A stretch of 64,000 nt of DNA from an uncultured Collinsella sp. (GCA_900541855.1 UQLD01000005.1:1-64000); one strand, 5' to 3'. Shown: positions 27,435 through 36,713, counted from the first letter of the stretch. Translations and numbers: made by a program. Notes: generated by a model not told the origin, from the sequence alone.

Positions 27435-27570
27435 GCGCTCTCCAATCGTTTGCGTGCCCACCATTATATAAAAGAGCTGCCCGCGAGTGGTTGCTTTGCG
27501 GGCCACTGGGTATAAGCACGGTCGTACTGAGTTTTACGCGGCTGAGCCGCGTCGCATTATGGAGGTCACC

Positions 27571-27891
27571 ATGGCTGACATTAAGCAGATTACCCCCGAG
27601 AACTTCGATTCCATCGTTAACGACGGCCTGCCCGTGCTAGTCGATTTTTGGGCGCCCTGGTGCGGGCCCTGCCGATCGCTCTCGCCCATCGTTGACGAGG
27701 TGGCAGACGAGCTGGCTGGCAAACTTGCCGTTGCCAAGTGCAACGTCGACGACAACCAGGACCTGGCCATGAAATATGGCGTCATGAGCATCCCCACGCT
27801 GATTGTCTTTAAGAACGGCGAGGAAATTGACCGCTCGGTCGGCGCTCTGCCCAAGGCGAGGCTGCAGGCGCTGCTGGAGAAGCATCTGTAA
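27571..27891 (+). CDS. trxA: Thioredoxin
   Basis: A 106-residue thioredoxin with the redox motif WCGPC (FWAPWCGPCRSLSP), the conserved cis-proline in MSIPTLIVF and the family length. It reduces protein disulfides in the cytoplasm. GGAGGTCACC precedes the ATG. It is a single gene followed by a hairpin terminator at 28003. Confidence 0.97.
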   Translation: MADIKQITPENFDSIVNDGLPVLVDFWAPWCGPCRSLSPIVDEVADELAGKLAVAKCNVDDNQDLAMKYGVMSIPTLIVFKNGEEIDRSVGALPKARLQALLEKHL

Positions 27892-28002
27892 TACGCTTGT
27901 TACTTACCCGCCGTCTATGAGCGCTTTTGCACCGCTCGCCGGACTTCTAGATGCACCGAGTCCAACCACGGATAGTATGGTAGTCACAAACAGCCCCCAG
28001 TG

Positions 28003-28038
28003 AACGGGTGCGGGTCGCACAGACTCGTACCCGTTTTC
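28003..28038 (+). terminator. Terminator between thioredoxin and the small helical protein
   Basis: AACGGGT (28003-28009) pairs with ACCCGTT (28029-28035), with extra pairs inside, followed by TTCTT. It lies about 110 bases after trxA. Confidence 0.6.
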
Positions 28039-28112
28039 TTATGCAGCTGCACGCAGAGCGGGCGTAGTAAAATCTGAACCACTGAACTGCCCCATACAAA
28101 AGGAGATTTCCC

Positions 28113-28361
28113 ATGCATGATGTTGGAATGAACATGAGCCAGCTTGCCATGAGCGTCAAGCAGGTCGACGACACCATCGAGCTCGCTCACGAATGGAGCC
28201 ATCAGTTGCTGCATGCGACCGAGAATTTTGACATGGAGCGCATCGGCGCCAAGCTCGAGACCGCCATGGCCGCGCTGCACGAGGCCCACGACGCACTCGA
28301 GGGCTACGAGGAAGCCATCGAGGCCGACCACAACTCCGTCGGCTCCGTGAAGCTGGTGTAA
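28113..28361 (+). CDS. Small helical protein upstream of nikR
   Basis: An 82-residue, mostly helical protein rich in E, A, H and M (HEWSHQLLHATENFDMERI, HEAHDALEGYEEAIEADHN). No family is recognised. AAAAGGAG precedes the ATG. Its stop is one base from the nikR start, so it is probably co-translated with nikR. The many histidines and glutamates could bind nickel, but this is speculation from context. Confidence 0.75.
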   Translation: MHDVGMNMSQLAMSVKQVDDTIELAHEWSHQLLHATENFDMERIGAKLETAMAALHEAHDALEGYEEAIEADHNSVGSVKLV

Positions 28362-28362
28362 G

Positions 28363-28875
28363 GTGGCCGAACACGAGCACGGCTGCGGGTACGAGCACGA
28401 GCACCCGCACGGGGCGGACGGTGACGCGGGCTGCCACTGTAGTGGCTCCGGCTCCGAGCTGGTCCGTTTTTCGGTTACCGCACCCGACGACCTGCTGCGC
28501 CGTTTTGACGAGCAGATCGCACGCCGCGGCGACGTGGCCAACCGATCCGAGGCCGTGCGCGACCTGATTCGCGCCTCGATCGCCAAAGAGCAGATGCGCA
28601 CGCCCGATGAGCATGTTATCGGGTCGCTCACCATGATCTACGACCACCATACCGGCGATCTGACGCGCCGCCTGGACGAGGTGCAGCACGACTACACCGA
28701 CGAGATCGTGTCGACCATGCACGTGCATCTGGATCACCACAACTGCTTGGAGATTCTGGCGCTCAAGGGTCGCGGCGAGCGCGTCTACGAACTAGCCGAC
28801 CGCCTGCTGGGCCTGCGCGGCGTTAAGCACGGCGAGCTCACGTGCGCCGCCACCAAGCAGAGCCTGGGGCTGTAG
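28363..28875 (+). CDS. nikR: Nickel-responsive regulator NikR
   Basis: NikR is a ribbon-helix-helix repressor that binds nickel in a C-terminal ACT-like domain. Residues 1-33 are an unusual H/C/E-rich extension (EHEHGCGYEHEHPHG, CHC). Then comes the ribbon-helix-helix (LVRFSVTAPDDLLRRFDEQI, SEAVRDLIR), and HVHLDHHNCLEIL carries the expected nickel ligands, with a further His in EVQHDYTDEIV. The GTG start follows one base after the previous stop. It sits immediately before the hydrogenase maturation genes, whose supply of nickel it presumably controls. Confidence 0.92.
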   Translation: MAEHEHGCGYEHEHPHGADGDAGCHCSGSGSELVRFSVTAPDDLLRRFDEQIARRGDVANRSEAVRDLIRASIAKEQMRTPDEHVIGSLTMIYDHHTGDLTRRLDEVQHDYTDEIVSTMHVHLDHHNCLEILALKGRGERVYELADRLLGLRGVKHGELTCAATKQSLGL

Positions 28876-28898
28876 CGGAATTTCCCGCAGCGCACCCG

Positions 28899-28969
28899 CC
28901 AAAAAGGGACAGGTTTGTTTTGGCAGGTTTAGAAGTTTTACCTACCAAAACAAACCTGTCCTTTTTTGG
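28899..28969. repeat. Family E inverted repeat
   Basis: AAAAAGGGACAGGTTTGTTT and seven further bases pair with the complement around a short loop, in the gap between nikR and hypF. The right arm recurs at 36714-36750. The stem contains the GGGACAGG core also present in family C. Confidence 0.85.
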
Positions 28970-28992
28970 TCGGTTTTGATGAGGGGTGTCGC

Positions 28993-31464
28993 ATGCGGCA
29001 TGTGCATATTCATGTGACGGGCATTGTGCAGGGCGTTGGCATGCGACCGTTTGTGTATCGCGAGGCCATGGCGCATGGCATTTGCGGATGGGTGCTCAAT
29101 GCGGGCGACGGCGTGCATATCGAGGCGCACGCTTGTGCCGAGGCGGTTGACGGATTTGTCGCTGCGCTTTCTGAGCATGCGCCCGCGGCGGCTCGCGTTG
29201 AGCGAGTCGATATTGCGGATTTGGAGCCTGGCGGTTGGAGCACTACCGATGAGCAGGGCTTTCACATTGTGGCGTCGCAGGACCAGACCGCGCACACCAC
29301 ACTTGTCTCGCCCGATATCGCCACCTGTGACGATTGCCTGCGCGAGTTGTTCGATCCCGCCGACCGACGCTATCACTACCCCTTTATCAACTGCACTAAC
29401 TGCGGACCGCGCTTTACCATCATCCGCTCGCTGCCTTACGATCGAGCGGCTACCTCGATGGACCGTTTTCCCATGTGCCCCGAGTGTGCCGCGGAGTATG
29501 CCAATCCGCTCGACCGGCGTTTTCACGCGCAGCCCGATGCCTGCTTTGATTGCGGGCCGCATATTACGTGGCGCGAAGCGAGCGTGGGCGATGAGCCGGG
29601 CGAAGCCGCCGCGTCGCTGGCCGTCGGCACCACACGCGAGGCCAGCGACGCTATCATCGAGCGCTGCGTTGAGCTGCTGGCCAGCGGTGGCATCGTCGCC
29701 ATCAAGGGCCTGGGCGGATTCCATCTATCCTGTGACGCTGCCAACGAGCAGGCGGTGGCCGAGCTGCGCCGTCGCAAGCGTCGCAGCAACAAGCCGCTTG
29801 CCGTCATGGTGCGCAGTCTTGCCGATGCCGGGCGCCTGTGCTATATCGACGATGCTGAACGCGATCTGCTCGCCGGCAGTATCCGCCCCATCGTGCTGCT
29901 GCGCCGGCGGGCTGTTTGCGGGAACGACGGCGATTCTTCCGACGCCCTCGTACTCGCACCGTCCGTCGCGCGCGACCTGCCCGAGCTCGGCGTCATGCTC
30001 CCCTATACGCCGCTTCAGCATCTGTTGCTCGCCGCGGCAGAAGCCTGCGGTATGCACGCGCTCGTCATGACCAGCGGCAACCTGAGCGAAGAGCCCATCG
30101 AGACCGATGACGATCTTGCCTGGGAGCGCCTCGTTGCCGCCGGCATTGCCGACGCGCTGCTCGGCAACGATCGAGCGATTCTCTCGCGCTATGACGATTC
30201 CGTGGTGCGCGTGGTCAACGGCGCCGTTATGCCCGTTCGCCGCGCTCGCGGATATGCACCCCAACCGCTGCCGTTGCCGGCGCTCGACCGCGCTCCGTCC
30301 TGCGTACTCGCCTGCGGGCCGCAACAAAAGGCCACGATTACGCTCACGCGTGAAGGGACGAACGGCGAGGCGACCTGTTTTGTGTCGCAGCATATCGGCG
30401 ATGTTGAAAACGGCGGGACCTTCGATGCCTGGAACGCCGCGCGCACGCGCTTGGAAGATCTCTTTGACTTGGCGCCCGCCGCCTTGGCCTGCGATTTACA
30501 CCCCAGCTATCTATCGGGCCAGTGGGCGCGCGAGCAGGCGCGAAAATGCAATCTGCCGCTCGTCGAGGTGCAGCACCATCATGCGCATATCGCGAGCGTA
30601 ATGGCCGAGGCCATCGCCGCGAGCCAGCTTACAACCGACGCGCGCGTCCTTGGCATCGCCTTTGACGGCACCGGCGCCGGCACCGATGGGACCATTTGGG
30701 GCGGCGAGTTTCTTGTTGCCAGCCTTGGCGGCTTTGAGCGCGCCGCGCATTTGCGCACCTGGGCGCTCCCCGGTGGGGCGGCCTCCGTGCGCGACGCCCG
30801 CCGCAACGCCTTCGCCCTGCTCAGTGAGCTCGGCCTGCTCGAGCACCCAGGTGCCGCTCGGCTTTTGGACAGCCTCGACGAACAAACGCGCAGCGTGACA
30901 GCCACCATGATCGAGCGCGGCATCAACAGCCCGCGTACCAGCAGCATGGGGCGTCTCTTTGATGCCGCGGCAGCAATTCTGGGCATCTGCGACAAGGCAA
31001 CCTACGAGGGCGAACCCGCCATAGAACTCGAAGCCGCCGCCTGGCGCGCGCTCGACAACGAAATCGCCCATTTTCCCGACGACAACGCCGGCTATTTCGC
31101 ATCTGGCCCATCGTGGCTGGACGGCCCCTATGTTCTGGACCAGAAAGCGCTCTTTGAGGCACTTTTGGGAGGAATTGAAGCCGGAGCGCCCGCCGACAGG
31201 CTCGCACTCGATTTCCATGTCGCCGTCGCGCGCTCCTCGGCGCGCATCGCCAGCGATATCTGCGTGCACGAGGGCATCGACACCGTCGCGCTCTCGGGCG
31301 GCGTGTTCATGAACCGACTTCTGCTTCAGCTTCTCACCCGCGAGCTCAAAAGCGCAGGCTTTACTGTCCTTGTCCCCCACACCGTACCCGTCAATGACGG
31401 CTGCATCGCCTACGGTCAGGCAGCAGTCGCACGCACTCGCCTCGCACAGGTCGCGCCACAATAG
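28993..31464 (+). CDS. hypF: Carbamoyltransferase HypF
   Basis: HypF makes carbamoyl-adenylate and transfers it to HypE for the cyanide ligands of NiFe hydrogenase. Domains in order over 823 aa: acylphosphatase (VQGVGMRPFVYR, 1-90); paired zinc fingers (CDDCLRELFDP, CTNCGPRFT, CPECAAEY, CFDCGPH, about 100-190); YrdC-like (about 205-390); Kae1-like (QHHHAHIASVMAE and GGVFMNRLL). The ATG at 28993 follows GAGGGG; a start at 28966 would lie inside the repeat. First of the hypFCDE run. Confidence 0.97.
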   Translation: MRHVHIHVTGIVQGVGMRPFVYREAMAHGICGWVLNAGDGVHIEAHACAEAVDGFVAALSEHAPAAARVERVDIADLEPGGWSTTDEQGFHIVASQDQTAHTTLVSPDIATCDDCLRELFDPADRRYHYPFINCTNCGPRFTIIRSLPYDRAATSMDRFPMCPECAAEYANPLDRRFHAQPDACFDCGPHITWREASVGDEPGEAAASLAVGTTREASDAIIERCVELLASGGIVAIKGLGGFHLSCDAANEQAVAELRRRKRRSNKPLAVMVRSLADAGRLCYIDDAERDLLAGSIRPIVLLRRRAVCGNDGDSSDALVLAPSVARDLPELGVMLPYTPLQHLLLAAAEACGMHALVMTSGNLSEEPIETDDDLAWERLVAAGIADALLGNDRAILSRYDDSVVRVVNGAVMPVRRARGYAPQPLPLPALDRAPSCVLACGPQQKATITLTREGTNGEATCFVSQHIGDVENGGTFDAWNAARTRLEDLFDLAPAALACDLHPSYLSGQWAREQARKCNLPLVEVQHHHAHIASVMAEAIAASQLTTDARVLGIAFDGTGAGTDGTIWGGEFLVASLGGFERAAHLRTWALPGGAASVRDARRNAFALLSELGLLEHPGAARLLDSLDEQTRSVTATMIERGINSPRTSSMGRLFDAAAAILGICDKATYEGEPAIELEAAAWRALDNEIAHFPDDNAGYFASGPSWLDGPYVLDQKALFEALLGGIEAGAPADRLALDFHVAVARSSARIASDICVHEGIDTVALSGGVFMNRLLLQLLTRELKSAGFTVLVPHTVPVNDGCIAYGQAAVARTRLAQVAPQ

Positions 31465-31595
31465 GCTGTTCGGCCAGCCCGCAAGCCGCCGTCTCACAGG
31501 TGTAGCGCGTTTGCCCGCAGCGCCCGCGAGCGCTACCATCAACTGATGGATTATTGAGCGCCCGTCCAGCGCAAAGCGTATAAAAGGGGAACAAT

Positions 31596-31856
31596 ATGTG
31601 CCTTGCCGTTCCCGGTAAAGTAGTCAAACGCGACGACGACCTCAAGGCCACCGTCGACATGATGGGCATCGAGCGCCCCGTGTCGCTGCGACTCGTGCCG
31701 ATGGCGCAGGTTGGCGACTATATTCTCGTACACGCCGGCTTTGGCATCCAGATTGTCGACGAGCAGGAAGCACAGGAAACGCTCGAGCTTGTTAATGCCA
31801 TGTCCGAGCTGGTCGAAGAAGACCAGCTTGCCACCAACCCGGCGGAGGCTTACTAG
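31596..31856 (+). CDS. hypC: Hydrogenase maturation chaperone HypC
   Basis: The 86-residue protein starts MCLAVPGKVV; Cys2 is needed to bind the hydrogenase large subunit and HypD. AAAGGGG precedes the ATG. It delivers the Fe(CN)2CO group with HypD. Its stop overlaps the GTG start of hypD. Confidence 0.97.
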   Translation: MCLAVPGKVVKRDDDLKATVDMMGIERPVSLRLVPMAQVGDYILVHAGFGIQIVDEQEAQETLELVNAMSELVEEDQLATNPAEAY

Positions 31857-32968
31857 TGGCGCCCGAGCAGCCGGCTCGCTCCGGTATCGACTTCTCGGCA
31901 TTCCGCGATCCCAAGCTGGCTCGCGAGCTCATCGAGCGCATTCATGAGCTTGTCGGCGACCGCGCCATCAACCTTATGGAAGTCTGCGGCACGCATACTG
32001 TGAGCATCGGGCGCTATGGCTTTCGCTCCATTATGCCGGCAGGGCTCAAGCTGCTGAGCGGCCCGGGCTGCCCCGTCTGCGTTACCGCCAACCGCGACGT
32101 CGACCACGCAATCGCGCTCGCCAACATAGACGGCGCCATCATCACCACCTTTGGCGACATGATGCGCGTGCCCGGATCATCCACCTCGCTCGCTGCGCAA
32201 AAAGCGGCAGGGCGTGACATTCGCATCGTCTACTCCCCGCTCGACGCGCTCGACATTGCCGAGCAAAACCCTGATCGCCCGGTCATTTTTATGGGCGTGG
32301 GCTTTGAGACTACGACGCCCACCATCGCCGCCGCCATCTTGGAGGCCGAGGCGCGCGGGCTTTTGAACTTCTCGGTCTATTGCGCCCACAAGACCACGCC
32401 GCCGGCGTTGCGCGCCATCGCCAACGACCCCGAGACCGCCATCGACGGCTTTATCCTGCCGGGCCACGTCGCCACCATCACGGGCTTGGCGCCCTTCAGC
32501 TTTTTGGTCGACGAGTTCGATACCCCGGGCGTGGTCACGGGATTTGAACCGGTCGATATCCTGCAGGGCATCTGCATGCTGGTCCAGATGGTTGTCGAGG
32601 ACAGGCCGGCGATCGACAATGCCTACCGCCGCGGTGTCAATGCGAACGGCAACCCCGTGGCGCGCCAACTGGTCGAGCAGGTGTTTGAGCCGTGCGGCAC
32701 CACATGGCGCGGTCTGGGGCCGATTGCCAACTCGGGCCTCGCAATCCGCCCCGAATTCTTGCGTTTTGATGCCCGTGCTCGCTTTGACGTGCCCGTTGAG
32801 GCGACGGTCGAGCCGCGTGGATGCCGCTGCGGCGACGTGCTGCGCGGGGCCATTACGCCAAGCAGCTGCCCGCTCTTTGGCCGCACCTGCACGCCCGAGC
32901 ACCCCGTCGGCCCGTGCATGGTGAGCTCCGAGGGCAGCTGCGCGGCTTACTACCGCTACCGTAACTAG
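31856..32968 (+). CDS. hypD: Hydrogenase maturation factor HypD
   Basis: HypD is the Fe-S protein on which the Fe(CN)2CO centre is assembled with HypC and HypE. Visible family motifs over 370 aa are VCGTHT, SGPGCPVCVT, GFETTTPT and the C-terminal cysteine set (CRCGDVLRG, CPLFGRTCTPEHPVGPC) for the 4Fe-4S cluster. The start GTG uses the G of the hypC stop (TAGTG). Confidence 0.97.
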   Translation: MAPEQPARSGIDFSAFRDPKLARELIERIHELVGDRAINLMEVCGTHTVSIGRYGFRSIMPAGLKLLSGPGCPVCVTANRDVDHAIALANIDGAIITTFGDMMRVPGSSTSLAAQKAAGRDIRIVYSPLDALDIAEQNPDRPVIFMGVGFETTTPTIAAAILEAEARGLLNFSVYCAHKTTPPALRAIANDPETAIDGFILPGHVATITGLAPFSFLVDEFDTPGVVTGFEPVDILQGICMLVQMVVEDRPAIDNAYRRGVNANGNPVARQLVEQVFEPCGTTWRGLGPIANSGLAIRPEFLRFDARARFDVPVEATVEPRGCRCGDVLRGAITPSSCPLFGRTCTPEHPVGPCMVSSEGSCAAYYRYRN

Positions 32969-33016
32969 TCCGGACGCACCCGCACACTGGCACCACCCAC
33001 GATTGGAGTTTTCGAT

Positions 33017-34051
33017 ATGTCCCATAGCGTTACCGATAGCACCGTCCTGCTGGGCCACGGCTCCGGCGGCCAGATGATGAAACGCATCATCGATGAGGTC
33101 TTTTTGGATGCCTTTGGGTCGTCCGAGCTGCTCGAAGGCAACGATGCCGGCGTCGCCGCGCTGCCCGCGAGCGGGCGCATCGCCATGTCGACCGACAGCT
33201 TTGTAGTCTCGCCGCAGTTCTTCCCCGGTGGCAACATCGGCCGCCTCGCCGTGTGCGGAACCGTCAACGACGTCGCGACCTCGGGTGCCAACGTGCGCTA
33301 CCTGTCGTGCGGCTTTATCCTCGAAGAGGGCTATCCCATGGATAGGCTCCGCCAGATTGTGCAGACGATGGCCGAGACGGCGCACGAGGCGGGCGTGTCC
33401 ATAATCACGGGCGACACCAAGGTGGTCGAGCGCGGCGGGGCCGACGGCGTCTATATCAATACCGCCGGCGTGGGCGAGGTGCCTGCGGGCGTGGCGCTCA
33501 GCGGCGCAAACTGCCAGCCCGGCGATGTCATCCTGGTCTCGGGTACACTGGGCGACCACGGCATCGCTATCATGAGCCAACGCGAGGGTCTGGCGTTTTC
33601 GAGCACGATCGAAAGCGACGCCGCGCCGCTCAACCACCTGATTGCCGATGTGCTTTCCGCAGCACCCGACACACGCTGCTTCCGCGACCCCACGCGCGGT
33701 GGCCTGGCCTCGACGCTCAACGAGTTTGCGCAGGCCAGCGGCGTTGCCATGGAGATCGACGAGGACGATGTGCCCGTGCGCCCCGACGTGCAGGCAGCCT
33801 GCGAGATGCTCGGCTACGATGTGCTGCAGGTGGCAAACGAGGGCAAGATGGTTGCCGTCGTGCCGGCCGAGCAAGCCGATGCCGCGCTGAGCGCCATGCG
33901 CGCCGCCCGCTACGGCGAGAATGCCGCCATCATCGGCCGCGTGCTGCCACTTGCCGAGGGCGCCCATCCCGCCGTGCGCGTGCGCACCGGCTGGGGCTCG
34001 ACCCGCATCCTCGACATGCTCGTAGGAGAGCAGCTGCCGAGGATTTGCTAA
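33017..34051 (+). CDS. hypE: Hydrogenase maturation factor HypE
   Basis: HypE dehydrates the thiocarboxamide on its C-terminal cysteine to a thiocyanate and passes cyanide to HypD. The 344-residue protein is of the PurM/AIRS fold and ends in PRIC, the required C-terminus. LGHGSGGQMM and GNDAGVAAL are the N-terminal ATP-related motifs. It lies 48 bases after hypD. Confidence 0.97.
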   Translation: MSHSVTDSTVLLGHGSGGQMMKRIIDEVFLDAFGSSELLEGNDAGVAALPASGRIAMSTDSFVVSPQFFPGGNIGRLAVCGTVNDVATSGANVRYLSCGFILEEGYPMDRLRQIVQTMAETAHEAGVSIITGDTKVVERGGADGVYINTAGVGEVPAGVALSGANCQPGDVILVSGTLGDHGIAIMSQREGLAFSSTIESDAAPLNHLIADVLSAAPDTRCFRDPTRGGLASTLNEFAQASGVAMEIDEDDVPVRPDVQAACEMLGYDVLQVANEGKMVAVVPAEQADAALSAMRAARYGENAAIIGRVLPLAEGAHPAVRVRTGWGSTRILDMLVGEQLPRIC

Positions 34052-34155
34052 CGACAAAGGCTCAGGGCTATTAAAGATATTCAGATTCCAAACATGCCCG
34101 GCACGCATGCCCAGTATTATGAGGTGCGTTTTGAAACCCAATGACGGGAGCTTTC

Positions 34156-34824
34156 ATGGCAGCAGCTTTTTCCCATGTGATTTTTGATCTGGACGGCACC
34201 ATCCTCAACACGCTCGAGGACCTGGCGGCCGCCGGCAACCATACCTGCGAGGCGCACGGCTGGCCCACGTTTGCCGTTGACGAGTACCGCTACAAGGTGG
34301 GAAACGGCATGCTCAAGCTGGTTGAGCGCTTTATGCCCGCCGAGTACGCAGGCGACGGCCGCATGTTTGAGCAGACGCTTGCCGAGTTTAGGGCTTACTA
34401 CGGCGAGCACAAGGAAGACCACACCGCTCCCTATGCCGGCACGATCGAGATGCTCGACCGCTTGCGCGCCGCGGGCGTTCAGCTTGCCGTGCTCACTAAC
34501 AAGGACCACGTCTCGGCGGCTCCGCTTATCGAAAAGTATTTTGGTTCCGAGCGCTTTGCGCTGGTGCAGGGCCGTGTCGATGCGTTTCCGCCCAAGCCCG
34601 AAGCACCCGTCACGCTGCATGTGATGGAAGAGCTAGGCGCCGACCCGGCGACCACGCTCTACGTAGGCGATTCCAATGTCGATATCCTGACCGGCCACAA
34701 CGCCGGCCTTAAGAGTGCGGGCGTCAGCTGGGGTTTCCGCGGGCGCGCAGAGCTGGAAGCCGCCGGCGCCGACTACGTGGTGGACACCCAGGGCGAGCTC
34801 GCAGCGCTAATCCTGGGCGAGTAA
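34156..34824 (+). CDS. HAD-family phosphatase (phosphoglycolate phosphatase-like)
   Basis: HAD hydrolase of 222 aa with motif I DLDGTILNT, motif II LTNKDHV (Thr), motif III Lys in PPKPEAP, and motif IV YVGDSNVDILTGHNAG. An alpha-helical cap follows motif I. The closest functional type is phosphoglycolate phosphatase (Gph), but HAD specificity cannot be read from motifs. ATG 34156 follows GGGAG; no operon link with hypE is obvious. Confidence 0.88.
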   Translation: MAAAFSHVIFDLDGTILNTLEDLAAAGNHTCEAHGWPTFAVDEYRYKVGNGMLKLVERFMPAEYAGDGRMFEQTLAEFRAYYGEHKEDHTAPYAGTIEMLDRLRAAGVQLAVLTNKDHVSAAPLIEKYFGSERFALVQGRVDAFPPKPEAPVTLHVMEELGADPATTLYVGDSNVDILTGHNAGLKSAGVSWGFRGRAELEAAGADYVVDTQGELAALILGE

Positions 34825-34873
34825 CGAGCGACACTGCTTAACGCAGCTGCGACAATGCTGTTGCGCGGAAAGT

Positions 34874-34926
34874 AGTCGTTGGGGACGTTCTTAAACGACT
34901 AGTCAGACAAGAACGCCCCAACGACT
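34874..34926. repeat. Family F palindrome, nested double copy
   Basis: AGTCGTT-GGGGACGTTCTTA-AACGACT (34874-34900) is followed at once by an inverse copy (34901-34926), so the whole forms one long palindrome. Single F copies: 38299-38325, 54058-54084, 62625-62651, 62735-62761. It directly abuts structured element K copy 1. Confidence 0.85.
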
Positions 34927-34942
34927 ACCCCAACAATGGCAA

Positions 34943-35109
34943 CGCCGCAGGTAGAGGACGGACAGCGAGCGGACACCAGAGCGAACAAATTGGCATGAAA
35001 AGAGGACGGCATAGACCTTCTGGTCATACCGTCCTCTTTGAATGACAAGTTGTCGCTCTGGTGCCCGCGCAACGTCGAGCAGTTGCGGCGTTTGGTAAAA
35101 CGCCGCAAC
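34943..35109 (-). ncRNA. Structured element K, copy 1
   Basis: Read on the minus strand: hairpin I (GTTGCGGCGTTT / AAACGCCGCAAC, loop TACC); linker TGCTCGACGTTGCGCGGG; long stem II (CACCAGAGCGA with TCGCTCTGGTG, a bulged T, then CAA and TTG pairs); terminal hairpin (AGAGGACGG with CCGTCCTCT enclosing GACC-AGAA-GGTC and a one-base 3' bulge); 3' tail CGCTCGCTGTCCGTCC. It begins three bases after the stop of the lipoprotein gene, so it may be its 3' untranslated region. Copies 2 and 3 keep the fold with different stem bases. The TTTT after the terminal stem could also end transcription. Confidence 0.7.
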
Positions 35110-35112
35110 GAA

Positions 35113-35670
35113 CTAGCTCAGCATTGCATCCATCATCTCGGAGTTGACGGAGTCGTCGGCAGACCACTCGCCGTCGTCGTTGCAGGTGTACTTGAAGATA
35201 ACCGTGGTCTTCCTGGGCTCGGTGGCCTTGGTCACATCGACCATAACCTGACCGGCCATCTTGTACAGCTCGTCATCGGAAGGAACCGTGTCAAGCGCGG
35301 CGACCTTCTCCTGATACTGGGTGGAGAAGTCCTCGACGATCTTGTTCATAGACTTGCAGGTGATAGAGACCTCGGCGGTCGCGACACCCTTGTCCTCGTC
35401 GACCGTCACGTCGCCGATCTTGTAGTCAAAGCCCTCGAGATAGGTCTTGGCATACTCCTTGGGATCGATACCCAGCTGCTCGAACTCGTCGCCCGAAGCT
35501 TCCTCCAGACCAGAAAGGAAGTCGTCGCCACCGTTCTTGACCTCGTCAAACTGCGTCGTAAGATCCTCGGTGATGAGCTCCTCAACCGAAGGACCTCCAC
35601 AGCCGGAAAGCACGACCACGCATGCAACCAAGACGGCCATGAGGGGCGCAAGCAGCAGCTTCTTTTTCAT
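35113..35670 (-). CDS. Lipoprotein of unknown function
   Basis: A lipoprotein signal peptide (MKKKLLLAPLMAVLVACVVV, then LSGC lipobox with Cys about residue 24) gives an anchored outer-face protein of about 160 residues, rich in D, E and K, without a recognised domain. ATG 35670 is preceded by GGGAGG; longer readings are not supported. Its stop is followed immediately by element K copy 1. Confidence 0.85.
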   Translation of the reverse strand: MKKKLLLAPLMAVLVACVVVLSGCGGPSVEELITEDLTTQFDEVKNGGDDFLSGLEEASGDEFEQLGIDPKEYAKTYLEGFDYKIGDVTVDEDKGVATAEVSITCKSMNKIVEDFSTQYQEKVAALDTVPSDDELYKMAGQVMVDVTKATEPRKTTVIFKYTCNDDGEWSADDSVNSEMMDAMLS

Positions 35671-35850
35671 GTTGTTCCTCCCAATGAGCGGCACCGCGCT
35701 TCCCGGACGCGGCACACGTTGTAATAAGTAAGCCCATACTATCCACTTATGAACACCCTCGGCAACGCGAAGGCGCGGTCGGTTCGTTTTAGCGTCCGAA
35801 CGGTTTGCAAGCCCGCCCAACGCGCAATAAAACGCTTCCCCACGGTGCAA

Positions 35851-35880
35851 TAAAAAAGGTGGCCGGAAAACCCGACCACC
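35851..35880 (-). terminator. Terminator after the EIIA gene
   Basis: GGTGGCCGG (35858-35866) pairs with CCGACCACC (35872-35880) with one wobble; the minus strand continues with six T. It ends the EIIA transcript. Confidence 0.85.
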
Positions 35881-35906
35881 CTTGCACATCCTTTGGATGC
35901 CGCAGT

Positions 35907-36443
35907 TTACTTGCGGACGACCTTAACGATGGCGTCACCGGCGGCGACAGCAGAGTCGGCCTCGACGGCGAGTTCGACATCGGCAAACTCGGCGGTGTTG
36001 GACACGGCCACGACGACGCAGTCCTTGTAACCGGCAGCAGCGATCTTGGCGCGGTCGATCTTGAGAATGGGCTGGCCGGCCTTCACGACGTCGTCGGCCT
36101 TGACGAAGCCTTCGAAGCCGTCGCCGTTCATGTTGACGGTATCGACGCCAACGTGCACCAGAACCTCGATGCCGCTATCGGACTGCAAGCCCACGGCGTG
36201 ACCCATGGTGACGGTCACCTTACCGTCGCAGGGAGCGTAGACCAGATCGTCCTCGGGCCACACGGCACAGCCCTTGCCCAGAACCTCGCCACCAAAGACG
36301 GGATCGGGCACGTCAGCCATCTTGATGACCTTGCCCTTGACGGGCGAGCACAGCACGTCGGCGCCAGCAGAAGCAGAGATAGAGGCCGGAGCAGCGGCAG
36401 CCGCGGGCTCAGCCTTCTTCTTGAACATGTCAAACAGACCCAT
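35907..36443 (-). CDS. crr: PTS glucose-type EIIA protein
   Basis: EIIA-Glc type phosphocarrier: takes phosphate from HPr and passes it to EIIB of sugar permeases. In 178 aa there is a short alanine/serine-rich N-terminus followed by the beta-sandwich, with the phosphorylated His in GIEVLVHVGVDTV and its partner His in MGHAVGLQ. ATG 36443 follows AGGAG; reading to 36722 is unsupported. It is a free-standing EIIA with no EIIB/C nearby, so it probably serves permeases elsewhere, and it may have a regulatory role as in other bacteria. Confidence 0.9.
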   Translation of the reverse strand: MGLFDMFKKKAEPAAAAAPASISASAGADVLCSPVKGKVIKMADVPDPVFGGEVLGKGCAVWPEDDLVYAPCDGKVTVTMGHAVGLQSDSGIEVLVHVGVDTVNMNGDGFEGFVKADDVVKAGQPILKIDRAKIAAAGYKDCVVVAVSNTAEFADVELAVEADSAVAAGDAIVKVVRK

Positions 36444-36648
36444 ATGTTTTCTCCTCTTGATTAAGCGCAACGTTGTGCGCATGCCTACGGTAATTATAGT
36501 GCCAAATGGTTCAAATGCTAAGGTGGGGACTCGAATCGCGAGCCCTTCCCGGTAGTGTTCGTGGGGCGAGCATCTCCTTTGCATCGCGGGTCGATAAGCC
36601 GAGTATCGCCTGCACACGGGACGGGCAGAAGCGGGCGCACCAAACCCG

Positions 36649-36706
36649 ATACTTCTTTTCGCTCTCGAGTCCTGCCGCCGCCCCGTCCCTGACACTTCCT
36701 GATACC
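36649..36706. repeat. Family L element, copy 1
   Basis: GATACTTCTTTTCGC ... TGACACTTCCTGATACC is shared with 42670-42728 (GACACTTCTTTTCGC ... TGACACTTTTTGATACC). Copy 1 is about 200 bases upstream of the EIIA gene, copy 2 about 80 bases upstream of the 6-phospho-beta-glucosidase gene, in the same orientation. It could be a repeat or a shared control site. Confidence 0.55.
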
Positions 36707-36713
36707 GACCGAA

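Noticed and set aside
34943..35109. Element K as an ordinary terminator pair
   Set aside because: Terminators do not share a conserved linker, loop, bulge and 3' tail over 165 bases, and copy 3 is not at the 3' end of a gene on its strand.
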